This document shows positions 45,522-53,368 of a DNA stretch of 64,000 nucleotides, piece after piece. Within the stretch, counting starts at the first letter, position 1; every line of letters starts with the position of its first letter. The notes under the pieces were generated by a model. The model had not been told where the DNA came from. It ran no database searches and saw only the letters and a program-made list of their open reading frames with translations. Both the position numbers and the translations under genes were made by a program. Source of the stretch: Flavobacterium chryseum (GTDB lineage Bacteria > Bacteroidota > Bacteroidia > Flavobacteriales > Flavobacteriaceae); assembly GCF_004362015.1 (NCBI RefSeq), contig NZ_SNWW01000006.1, positions 124,001 through 188,000 of the forward strand. Reading direction: 5' to 3'.

Positions 45522-46657
45522 AACAAGTAGATATATTAATAATCGGTGCCGGAATTTCCGGATCGGTATTAGCGGAAAGATATGCCGCGATGGGCAAAAA
45601 AGTGCTTATTATAGAAAAGCGGAACCACATTGCAGGAAACTGCTACGATTATATTGATGAAAACGGAATACTGGTTTCAAAATACGGGGCTCATTTGTTT
45701 CATACGAATGAAGAATCTGTATGGAAATATGTCAACAAATTTTCGCAGTGGTATCCGTGGGAACACAAAGTTATCGCAAGAGTCGACGACAAAACAGTTC
45801 CTATTCCGGTAAACATTACAACGGTAAATGAATTATTTTCTGCCAATATTACTTCTGAAGAAGAAATGAAAAACTGGCTGGAAGAAAACCGAACTCCCAT
45901 TGAAACACCTGCAAACGGTGAAGAAGCGGTTTTAAACCGTGTTGGAACTGTGTTGTATGAAAAAATGTTTAAGCATTACACCAAAAAACAATGGGATAAA
46001 TATCCTGCTGAGTTAGATGCTTCGGTTCTGGATCGTATTCCGGTTCGTTTTAATTACGATGACCGTTATTTTTCAGATACCTATCAGGCACTTCCACAAG
46101 GCGGATATACGCAATTATTCGAAAATATTATAAGTCATCCTAATATTGAAGTTTTACTCGAAACTGATTATTTTGATGTAAAAGATGATTATAGCGGCTA
46201 TGAGAAATTATTCTACACAGGTCCTGTAGACCGTTTTTTTGATTTTAAATACAGCTTAACCGAAAAGTTAGAATACCGTTCTATCAATTTTGTAAGCGAA
46301 ACGGTTGATGCCGAATTTTTTCAGGAAAACTCAGTAGTAAATTATCCCGGAACTGAAGTTGACTTTACCAGAATAATCGAATACAAACATTTTGGAAATC
46401 AACAATCAGAAAAAACCACAGTTGTACGAGAATTTACGGTAGACGAAGGCGAACCTTACTATCCGGTTCCAAATCCGAAAAATGGAGAAATCTATAAAAA
46501 ATATCAGGAAGAAGCCGAAAAACTTGTTGATGTACATTTTGTAGGCCGACTGGCTAATTACAAATATTTCAATATGGATCAGGCTTTTAAAAATGCGCTG
46601 GACCTTTTTGATTCCTTAGAGAAAAAAGACAGTATCACTTATAAAACGGCGGGATAA
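45518..46657 (+). CDS. glf: UDP-galactopyranose mutase
   Basis: This 379-residue flavoenzyme has the FAD motif (IIGAGISGSVLAERYAAMGK), the YGAHLFHTNEE and QWYPWEHKVIA segments and the late GRLANYKYFNMDQ motif with substrate-contacting Arg. It interconverts UDP-galactopyranose and UDP-galactofuranose. Translational coupling to the glycosyltransferase, with the glycosidase gene starting right after the stop, argues for a galactofuranose-containing glycan. Confidence 0.94.
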   Translation: MKQVDILIIGAGISGSVLAERYAAMGKKVLIIEKRNHIAGNCYDYIDENGILVSKYGAHLFHTNEESVWKYVNKFSQWYPWEHKVIARVDDKTVPIPVNITTVNELFSANITSEEEMKNWLEENRTPIETPANGEEAVLNRVGTVLYEKMFKHYTKKQWDKYPAELDASVLDRIPVRFNYDDRYFSDTYQALPQGGYTQLFENIISHPNIEVLLETDYFDVKDDYSGYEKLFYTGPVDRFFDFKYSLTEKLEYRSINFVSETVDAEFFQENSVVNYPGTEVDFTRIIEYKHFGNQQSEKTTVVREFTVDEGEPYYPVPNPKNGEIYKKYQEEAEKLVDVHFVGRLANYKYFNMDQAFKNALDLFDSLEKKDSITYKTAG

Positions 46658-47806
46658 ATGAAAATATTCAATACTTTTTTTATGGGTGGTTATGAATGTG
46701 CAGATCATATCAACAGATCCGGCGAACGCATTAATCTTCTTGAAGAAACGCAACATGATACAAGGGTCGTAGAAGATTATGAAGCACTTTCTGCTATTGG
46801 CATAAGAACAGTACGCGAAGGAATTTGCTGGAGTGCTGTAGAAACTTCGCCGGGTGTTTTTGATTTTTCTGAAGTATATAACAGAATGCAGGCGGCTGAT
46901 GAGTTTGGAATTCAGCAAATTTGGGATTTGATTCATTTTGGTTATCCTGATGGAATTTACCCGACGCATCCTCATTTTTGTGACCGATTTACAGCACTGT
47001 GTTACGCTTTTGCAACCTTTTACAAAGAAAATTCATCACAGGAATTATATGTTGTACCCATAAATGAAATCAGCTTTTTGTCATGGCATTCTGGCGATGT
47101 AAGAGGAACGGTGCCTTTTGCTGTTAACAGCGGATGGGATATTAAATACCATTTGTGCAAAGCGGCAATTTTAGGAATTCAGGCTTTAAAAGATGTGGAC
47201 TTAAATTGTGTGATTATTTTGGTCGAGCCATTGATAAAAATTCATGGTTCAGATTATGAAAATGCAGATCATTTGCACGATTTAAACGATCATCAGTTTC
47301 AGGCAATGGATATTATTGCCGGCAGAATGTGTCCTGAACTTGGCGGCCATGAAGATTATCTGGATATTTTAGGTTTCAATTATTATTGGAATTGCCAATG
47401 GCAAGTCAATGCTGCCCCACTCGACTGGCCTGATGTAAATAATTTGAGAACTCCGCTTTCAGATTTGCTTCAAATGGCGTATTCCAGATACCAAAAACCA
47501 ATATTTATTTCAGAAACGGGTCATTTTGGTTCCGGAAGAGTGCAATGGATTGAAGAAATTACCGCAGAATGCCTGATTGCTAAAGAAAAAGGTGTCGATT
47601 TAAACGGTATCTGCATTTATCCAATTACAGACAGACCTGATTGGGATGATCTGACAAAATACTGTGAGTGTGGCATTTGGGATCTGGATGCTAACGGAAA
47701 CAGAATACCGCACGACGAATATATAAAAGCTGTTGAAAAAGCTCAAACAAAATTTAAAAACTCAAACAAAATTTTAGATTTTGTACTTAACTTTTTTAAA
47801 AACTAA
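46658..47806 (+). CDS. Clan GH-A glycosidase-like protein (GH1-type)
   Basis: This (beta/alpha)8-barrel protein of 382 residues has a candidate acid/base Glu in VPINEISFLSWH and a nucleophile Glu in IFISETGHFGSG. The typical GH-A opening MGGYECADHINRSGERINLL is followed by GIRTVREGICWSAVE. There is no signal peptide. It abuts the mutase stop and so belongs to the operon. A hydrolytic role on a galactofuranoside or another glycan is a guess. It could also be a transglycosylase. Confidence 0.82.
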   Translation: MKIFNTFFMGGYECADHINRSGERINLLEETQHDTRVVEDYEALSAIGIRTVREGICWSAVETSPGVFDFSEVYNRMQAADEFGIQQIWDLIHFGYPDGIYPTHPHFCDRFTALCYAFATFYKENSSQELYVVPINEISFLSWHSGDVRGTVPFAVNSGWDIKYHLCKAAILGIQALKDVDLNCVIILVEPLIKIHGSDYENADHLHDLNDHQFQAMDIIAGRMCPELGGHEDYLDILGFNYYWNCQWQVNAAPLDWPDVNNLRTPLSDLLQMAYSRYQKPIFISETGHFGSGRVQWIEEITAECLIAKEKGVDLNGICIYPITDRPDWDDLTKYCECGIWDLDANGNRIPHDEYIKAVEKAQTKFKNSNKILDFVLNFFKN

Positions 47807-47818
47807 ACATTTTTTACA

Positions 47819-48265
47819 ATGGAATTAACTAAAACTAAAACAGGAATTACATTTAGTGCTTTTGATTTACTTCATGCAGGACATGTAAGAATGCTCGAAG
47901 AAGCAAAACTACATTGTGATTATCTTATTGTTGGACTGCAAACAGATCCTACAATAGACAGACCGGAAAAAAACAAACCTACTCAATCTGTAGTAGAAAG
48001 ATATATTCAGCTAAAAGCCTGCAAATTTGTAGATGAAATAATTCCGTATACCACAGAACAGGATCTTGAAGATATTCTTCAGGCATTGCGTATCGATGTT
48101 CGAATTCTTGGCGATGAGTATAAAGAAGTAAACTTTACCGGAAGGGAATATTGCGAAAAAATGGATATCGAATTGGTTTACAATAAACGAAATCACCGAT
48201 TTTCAAGCAGTGGACTTAGAAAAGAAGTATATCAATGTGAATGTCTAAAAATTGTAAATGATTAA
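47819..48265 (+). CDS. Cytidylyltransferase-like nucleotidyltransferase (TagD-type)
   Basis: This 148-residue protein has the HxGH motif (LLHAGHVRMLEEAK), the YLIVGLQTDP strand and the late RFSSSGLRKEV that contacts the triphosphate. It resembles glycerol-3-phosphate cytidylyltransferases that make CDP-alcohols. It lies 12 bp after the glycosidase gene, suggesting the glycan is modified by a CDP-activated group (inference). Substrate is not visible. Confidence 0.85.
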   Translation: MELTKTKTGITFSAFDLLHAGHVRMLEEAKLHCDYLIVGLQTDPTIDRPEKNKPTQSVVERYIQLKACKFVDEIIPYTTEQDLEDILQALRIDVRILGDEYKEVNFTGREYCEKMDIELVYNKRNHRFSSSGLRKEVYQCECLKIVND

Positions 48266-48277
48266 ATAGTTGTTTTT

Positions 48278-48880
48278 ATGATTCATACCGATACTGAAGT
48301 TCGATTTATAAATGCCGAAAAAGGATACGGTCTTGTAGCTACGAAATTTATCCCTAAAGGAACGATAACCTGGGTACAAGATGATTTAGATCAGATAGTG
48401 GAACGGGAGAAAATTCCAAACCTAAATCCTTTTATCAGAAAGCATCTTGAAACCTACTCTTTCACCAATAAAAATGGTGATTTGGTTTTGTGCTGGGACA
48501 ATGGCAAATATGTGAATCACAGTTTTAAACCAACTTGTTTTAGTACTGCTTACGATTTTGAAATTGCGATAAGAGATATTCACCCCGGAGAAGAACTAAC
48601 AGACGATTACGGCTACCTTAACGTAGAAGAACCTTTTGATGTTATAGACGAAGGAACAGAACGTAAAACAGTTTATCCTGATGATATTCTTCGCTTTCAT
48701 GAAGATTGGGATTTGCTTATTAAAGAAGTTTCGCCAAAAGTATTGGAAGTTCCGCAGCCCTTAATTGATTTAGTTCCTGCAAAAAACTGGAATGAATTTT
48801 TAAATGCTGTCAAAAACCTTAATCAGATGCGATCATTACTCGAATGTTATTACGATCCTAAAATTAACGTGACCAGTTAA
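48278..48880 (+). CDS. SET-domain protein
   Basis: This 200-residue protein has the SET-domain signatures: GYGLVATKFIPKGT at the start, NHSFKPTC (the SAM and target NHS motif) and GEELTDDYGYL (the Tyr-containing C-terminal motif). Known SET domains methylate Lys on proteins, and bacterial ones are rare and mostly uncharacterised. It is 12 bp after the nucleotidyltransferase in the same operon. Confidence 0.82.
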   Translation: MIHTDTEVRFINAEKGYGLVATKFIPKGTITWVQDDLDQIVEREKIPNLNPFIRKHLETYSFTNKNGDLVLCWDNGKYVNHSFKPTCFSTAYDFEIAIRDIHPGEELTDDYGYLNVEEPFDVIDEGTERKTVYPDDILRFHEDWDLLIKEVSPKVLEVPQPLIDLVPAKNWNEFLNAVKNLNQMRSLLECYYDPKINVTS

Positions 48881-48948
48881 ACTTTTCCTGATTTAACTGT
48901 GATTAAAATTATATATCCGAAGAATTTCAAACATTAAAAAATAAAGTT

Positions 48949-49431
48949 ATGCCTTCAGAACATGTAATCAAATGCAGTAAAGTTTTAGCTGCAAAAGAAT
49001 GGAATATTGCCTTCGCGGAAAGTGCTACAGCGGGAAGAATGAGCGCTGAATTTTCGATGACAGAAGATTCAGGAAAAGTTTTGCGCGGAGGAATAACCTG
49101 TTATGAAGTATTTGTGAAAGAACAAATATTGAACGTTCCTCATACACTCATTGAGAAATTCACACCGGAATCTGCAGAAGTTACTCAAAAACTGGCTGAA
49201 CAGACTTCAAAAATATTTAACTCAAAAATTACGGTTGCAGTTACCGGACTTACAACTGCGGGAGGCAGTGAAACTACTGAAAAACCTGTTGGTACGATTT
49301 TCTTATGTATCATAACACCTAATAAAATGATAAATCATCGCAAGGTCTTTAAAGGATCTGCAGAAAAAATTGTACTGCAGGCGATTGATGAAGCAGCAAA
49401 ACTAATTATTGATTGTGTAGTGAGTTTTTAA
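48949..49431 (+). CDS. CinA C-terminal-like protein (nicotinamide nucleotide amidase type)
   Basis: This 160-residue protein matches the CinA C-terminal domain: FAESATAGRMSAEFSM (usually AESCTGG), GGITCYEVFVKEQILN and VAVTGLTTAGG. The standard SCTGG active site reads SATAG here, so activity may differ. The family deamidates nicotinamide mononucleotide. It lies 68 bp after the SET gene, and its stop abuts the convergent response regulator gene. Confidence 0.83.
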   Translation: MPSEHVIKCSKVLAAKEWNIAFAESATAGRMSAEFSMTEDSGKVLRGGITCYEVFVKEQILNVPHTLIEKFTPESAEVTQKLAEQTSKIFNSKITVAVTGLTTAGGSETTEKPVGTIFLCIITPNKMINHRKVFKGSAEKIVLQAIDEAAKLIIDCVVSF

Positions 49432-49432
49432 A

Positions 49433-49882
49433 TCAGGAAAACCTACATTTTTCATTGCCTTGTTCAGGAGAAACCCAATCTTTTTGTAAAACATTTTTGA
49501 TGAGCGATTTTAATCCATCAAATGAATTTGGTTTTACAGCATAAAATGTTGCTCCAAGATTATAAGCTTTTTTTATAGTTTCCGGATCGTTAGAGGTTGA
49601 AAGCATGACAACATTTAATTTTTTCAATTTTGTATCCTGTTTTATTTCTTCTAAACATTCAAAACCATCCAATTTTGGCATATTAATATCCAAAAAGATG
49701 ATTTCCGGTAAGGGATCTGGCTGTGTATTAAGAATATCCATTAATTGTTTACCATCTTCAGCCTGGGTTACAATTACATTGCTGTCAACTTCAAGCAATG
49801 CTTCGACAAACATGGTTCGATCATCATCGTCATCGTCTGCTAAATAAATACATCTCTGAAAACTAGAATTTTGTGTTGTCAT
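49433..49882 (-). CDS. Single-domain response regulator
   Basis: This 149-residue protein has a receiver domain only: acidic pocket LADDDDDD, phospho-Asp in FLDINMPKLDGF, conserved Thr/Ser (LSTS) and Lys (AVKPN). There is no output domain, so it would act by binding a partner, as CheY and Spo0F do. No kinase is adjacent. It is convergent with the CinA gene, with one base between the stops. Confidence 0.92.
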   Translation of the reverse strand: MTTQNSSFQRCIYLADDDDDDRTMFVEALLEVDSNVIVTQAEDGKQLMDILNTQPDPLPEIIFLDINMPKLDGFECLEEIKQDTKLKKLNVVMLSTSNDPETIKKAYNLGATFYAVKPNSFDGLKSLIKNVLQKDWVSPEQGNEKCRFS

Positions 49883-50175
49883 CTCCGTATATTTTATAGT
49901 GCAAAAAAATAAGACAAGAATTTAAAAATCTGCAAATGTTATTATATAAAAATATAAGCTATTGTAGATAAATAAACGATCGAATTATATCCGTGAAACG
50001 GTTTATATATAGCTAAAGATACTGCTTAATTTAAGAAAAAACATATAAAATTCACAATTATGACATCATTAACATTGAAAAGTTAAAATTATTAGGATTT
50101 ACAATACAAGAATTATTGCTCTAAAATTAGCTTTATTTAAAGCGATTTACCTGACACTCCAATTTAAATCTAAGT
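49883..50175. other. Intergenic region, nothing clear
   Basis: These 293 AT-rich bases lie upstream of the response regulator (its promoter) and downstream of the HxlR gene. No hairpin, repeat or frame could be supported. Confidence 0.35.
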
Positions 50176-50547
50176 TTATTTCCGCATGCTTTCCTTAATC
50201 TTTTCACGATGTTGTTCACCCCAAACGCTGAGTTCGCGCATTACACTTTTTAAAGTCCGGCTATAATCTGTCGCTTCATAAATAATGCTAACCGGAGTGG
50301 TTGGATAAACATTGCGTTTTATAAAGTCATTCAGCTCTAAATCCTTGAGTTCATTTGCCAAAACTTTGGGAGATATTCCGCTGATTTCTTTCTGAATTTC
50401 ATTAAAACGTTTAGGCGATTGTATCAACGTAAGTATCAATGGTATCTTCCATTTTCCGTTTAAAACATACAGCGCGTCTAGGATATTCTTAAGCGATCCT
50501 GCGCATTCTTCCTTTGTAGGAAGTGTTTCATATTCAATTGTTTTCAT
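50176..50547 (-). CDS. HxlR-family transcriptional regulator
   Basis: This 123-residue winged helix protein has the family opening LYVLNGKWKIPLILTLIQ and recognition helix ISGISPKVLANELKDLELNDFI. One Cys (ECAGSL) lies near the N-terminus, where redox-sensing members keep theirs. It is divergent from the azoreductase gene, and a perfect palindrome lies between them (50581-50598). This fits quinone or electrophile sensing (inference). TATCTTTG is its -7 box on the minus strand (50552-50559). Confidence 0.92.
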   Translation of the reverse strand: MKTIEYETLPTKEECAGSLKNILDALYVLNGKWKIPLILTLIQSPKRFNEIQKEISGISPKVLANELKDLELNDFIKRNVYPTTPVSIIYEATDYSRTLKSVMRELSVWGEQHREKIKESMRK

Positions 50548-50580
50548 GTTACAAAGATACAGACTTTCCTAAAAGTAACC

Positions 50581-50598
50581 ACTTACCTTTGGGTAAGT
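50581..50598. promoter_or_regulatory. Putative HxlR operator
   Basis: ACTTACC (50581-50587) and GGTAAGT (50592-50598) form a perfect 7-bp inverted repeat with a 4-base spacer. It lies between the -7 boxes of hxlR (50552-50559) and the azoreductase gene (TAGCTTTG, 50625-50632), a good place to control both. Confidence 0.75.
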
Positions 50599-50652
50599 AC
50601 TATCTTTTGCATAGTTGGTAATTGTAGCTTTGCTTCATATTAAATCTAACAT

Positions 50653-50678
50653 TAATAATAATAATAATAATAATAATA
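50653..50678 (+). repeat. TAA trinucleotide array in the azoreductase leader
   Basis: Eight complete TAA units plus TA lie between the likely -7 box and the ATG at 50688, ending 9 bases before the start codon. They occupy the leader region that affects translation. Confidence 0.85.
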
Positions 50679-50687
50679 CATTTTCAT

Positions 50688-51290
50688 ATGAAACACATTC
50701 TTCATTTAATTTCAAGCATTCAAGGCAAAGAATCCTACAGTATCAAACTGAGTCAAGCAATCATCGAAAAAATTCAGGATAAATATCCGGGCAGTACTGT
50801 TACAGAAACAAACCTTGTGGATATCGAAATTCCGTATCTTAATCCTGCTATTCTACGTACTTTTTTTATGCCTGAAGATCAGCTAACCGAAGAAGATAAA
50901 AAAGCGATTCGATTTTCTCAGGAAGCGATTCAACAATTATTGGCTGCAGATATTATTGTTATTGGTGCACCACTTTACAATTTTACAATTCATACTTCAC
51001 TAAAGGCCTGGATTGATCATATTACAAGACCTGGCATTACCTTTGGATATAATGAAAACGGTCCTGTTGGTATGGTTACCGGAAAAAAAGTTTATGTTGC
51101 CATGTCTTCCGGCGGTGTTTATTCAGAAGGTCCGGGAAAAGCAAACGATTTTGTTGTTCCTTATTTGAAGGCTTTCCTGGGATTTTTAGGCATGACCGAT
51201 TTAACAGCTTTCCGTGCTGAAGGATTAAAAGTTCCGGAATTAAAAGATAATGCCTTGCAAAAAGGAATTGAAAGTATTCAGATTGATTAA
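50688..51290 (+). CDS. azoR: FMN-dependent NADH-azoreductase
   Basis: This 200-residue flavodoxin-fold protein has the AzoR landmarks: GAPLYNFTIHTSLKAWIDHI for FMN, MSSGGVYSEGPG late, and phosphate-binding Ser residues near SSIQGKESYSIKLSQ. It reduces quinones and azo compounds with NADH. It is divergent from hxlR, and the shared operator points to induction by quinones or related electrophiles. Confidence 0.92.
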   Translation: MKHILHLISSIQGKESYSIKLSQAIIEKIQDKYPGSTVTETNLVDIEIPYLNPAILRTFFMPEDQLTEEDKKAIRFSQEAIQQLLAADIIVIGAPLYNFTIHTSLKAWIDHITRPGITFGYNENGPVGMVTGKKVYVAMSSGGVYSEGPGKANDFVVPYLKAFLGFLGMTDLTAFRAEGLKVPELKDNALQKGIESIQID

Positions 51291-51455
51291 AACATTTTTA
51301 TGCCAAACAAATAAACAAGAAAGACTATTTATATCTTAATAAAAATGGCCGAAGGTTTTTAGAGAAAGTATTATTTTTACATAACCGGTAATGAATCAGG
51401 ACATGAATCTTTATCAAAAAGAAATATATTTTAAAAAAGCAATTCATTAAAAATA

Positions 51456-52088
51456 ATGCCTAAAAATTCTAAACAGAACCCCACTAAGCTAACGTTTTCC
51501 TATTATCAAAATCAAGATGTACTTTTTCTGGCCAAGGATCTTTTGGGCAAAGTGCTCTATACTCAAATTGATGGACAAATTTCTGCGGGAATAATTGTAG
51601 AAACCGAAGCTTATTTTGGTGTTCAGGATAAAGCTTCGCACGCCTACGGCGGACGGCGGACGAATCGAACGGAAACTTTATACAGTCAGGGTGGCATTTC
51701 GTATGTGTATTTATGCTACGGAATTCACAATCTTTTTAATATAGTAAGTTCTGTTGAAGGTGAACCTCACGCTGTTTTGATCAGGGCAATTGAACCTTTG
51801 GTAGGAATTGATATCATCGAAGCCCGACGCAATATGCCCGCAGCAAAAGCGGCTATTTCCTCTGGTCCGGGTTCTGCGGCTAAAGCGCTGGGAATTGATC
51901 GCTCTTTTAATGAAAAAGATTTAACCGGCGAAGAAATCTGGGTTGAAGATCATGGTATTCAATATCCTAATGATGAGATTGTGGCATTGCCTCGTGTTGG
52001 CGTTGCTTACGCTCAGGAAGATGCGCTTTTGCCCTGGCGCTTTTTCGTAAAAGGCAATAAATATGTGAGCAAACCGAACAAGGTTTGA
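51456..52088 (+). CDS. DNA-3-methyladenine glycosylase (AAG/MPG type)
   Basis: This 210-residue protein has the AAG signatures: LLGKVLYTQIDGQ, the catalytic Glu in IIVETEAYFG, SHAYGGRRTNRTETLY, YVYLCYGIHNLFNIVS and SGPGSAAKALGI. It removes 3-methyladenine and related alkylated purines from DNA, the first step of base excision repair. It stands alone on its transcript. Confidence 0.93.
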   Translation: MPKNSKQNPTKLTFSYYQNQDVLFLAKDLLGKVLYTQIDGQISAGIIVETEAYFGVQDKASHAYGGRRTNRTETLYSQGGISYVYLCYGIHNLFNIVSSVEGEPHAVLIRAIEPLVGIDIIEARRNMPAAKAAISSGPGSAAKALGIDRSFNEKDLTGEEIWVEDHGIQYPNDEIVALPRVGVAYAQEDALLPWRFFVKGNKYVSKPNKV

Positions 52089-52430
52089 CATTCTTATTTG
52101 TTGAATCTAACTGATGAAAATTTTATTGAACACATAAAAACATAGGCTAAAAATTTAAACAAAAAAGAGTTTTAAAAAAAATCAAGATTTTTATACATAG
52201 TCCCAAAGCTTCGGGATGTATTTAAGCAAGTGAAACACCAGCCAGCTTAAGAAGAGTATAGATATTCTACATCTAATTTTTATTCTATTAATTATTTTTA
52301 TGAAATAAAAAAACGTAATAAAAAGTTATAAACAGCTATATATCAAAAAAATAACTACATTTAAGCCCCTGAATTTTATTAAATTGTTTTTAGAACCTAC
52401 ATAATCTGACCAACCAAAAACCTCAAAAAT
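52089..52430. other. Gene-free region with a dispersed-repeat arm
   Basis: At 52128-52148 is a near copy (GAACACATAAAAACATAGGCT) of the arm of the inverted repeat at 43254. A matching partner arm is not clear. No gene was seen in the remaining AT-rich sequence up to 52430. Confidence 0.5.
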
Positions 52431-52988
52431 ATGAACTGGTTTATCAATTTAACGGGAAAATTTAAAGACAAATTTTCAAACCCAAATACTACAAATGAAG
52501 GTCTCGAAAATTTAGAAAAAGGAAAGCGGCTTTATCGGTCTAATCAAATTCACGATGCTTTAATCTATCTTGACAATGCCATTAGATTAGGATATGATAC
52601 CGGCGCTTATGAGATAAGGGGCAATTGTTTTCAAAAACTGGATTATCATTACAGGGCAATTGAAGATTTTGATAAGGCTATAGAAATGAACCCGTTGGAG
52701 TTTTCGTATTATTACAGTCGTGCGGTTTCAAAAAAGGCGATTTTAGATTTTACGGGTCAAATCGAAGATCTGCATAATGCCATTTATTATTATAAAAGGA
52801 ATAAAAGTGTCGAAAACAATTTCCTGAAAATATTTGAAACTGATTTACTGATTGCCAGAACTTATATAGATGGCTTACGACAAAATATCAGCGATTTACA
52901 CCACACTCCTTATTTAGAAATTAAAACTTTAATTAGAGATTCTTTGCATCTTATTAAAAAGGTAAGGATTAAAAACGTAAAAGTTTAG
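52431..52988 (+). CDS. TPR-repeat protein
   Basis: This 185-residue protein has two to three tetratricopeptide repeats (about 30-115): GKRLYRSNQIHDALIYLDNAI, then AYEIRGNCFQKLDYHYRAIE and SYYYSRAVSKKAILDFTGQ. No signal peptide or catalytic domain. TPR proteins hold other proteins together. Partner is unknown. It stands between unrelated genes. Confidence 0.82.
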   Translation: MNWFINLTGKFKDKFSNPNTTNEGLENLEKGKRLYRSNQIHDALIYLDNAIRLGYDTGAYEIRGNCFQKLDYHYRAIEDFDKAIEMNPLEFSYYYSRAVSKKAILDFTGQIEDLHNAIYYYKRNKSVENNFLKIFETDLLIARTYIDGLRQNISDLHHTPYLEIKTLIRDSLHLIKKVRIKNVKV

Positions 52989-53061
52989 TTTTCAAAATAA
53001 AACAAAAAACTTTAACCGTTACCTTCAAACTCATAACTCATAATTCACAACTTAAAAACTC

Positions 53062-53325
53062 CTAACTCTTAACACTTAGCTTTCGTATGTTTTTATGAAG
53101 AATGCTTCGTGTATATTTCTTTTTGCTTTCGTAGTCTCTCGTGCATTTTTCGAGTTCTGCTAATAATGCTTTAAAACTATTGTATAAGGCAGTAAGTTCT
53201 GCCATTTCTTTGCGTATTTTAAGGTCTTCCTCCAATTCTATTTCGGTAATAGTAAGTAACATGTATTCATATTTTTGAAATACATCTAATACATTTCGAT
53301 GTTCTCTATTATCAATTCCCTGCAT
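53062..53325 (-). CDS. Small coiled-coil protein of unknown function (87 aa)
   Basis: This 87-residue protein is charged and helical throughout (TEIELEEDLKIRKEMAELTA, then LLAELEKCTRDYESKKKY), likely a coiled coil with one Cys. No signal peptide. It lies 44 bp downstream of the S41 protease gene on the same strand and may be co-transcribed. Low-complexity words such as CTCATAACTCATAA fill the 70 bases past its stop. Confidence 0.6.
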   Translation of the reverse strand: MQGIDNREHRNVLDVFQKYEYMLLTITEIELEEDLKIRKEMAELTALYNSFKALLAELEKCTRDYESKKKYTRSILHKNIRKLSVKS

Positions 53326-53368
53326 AATTATATTACTCCAATATTTTAAAAATTAGAAAAAAAGTGCT

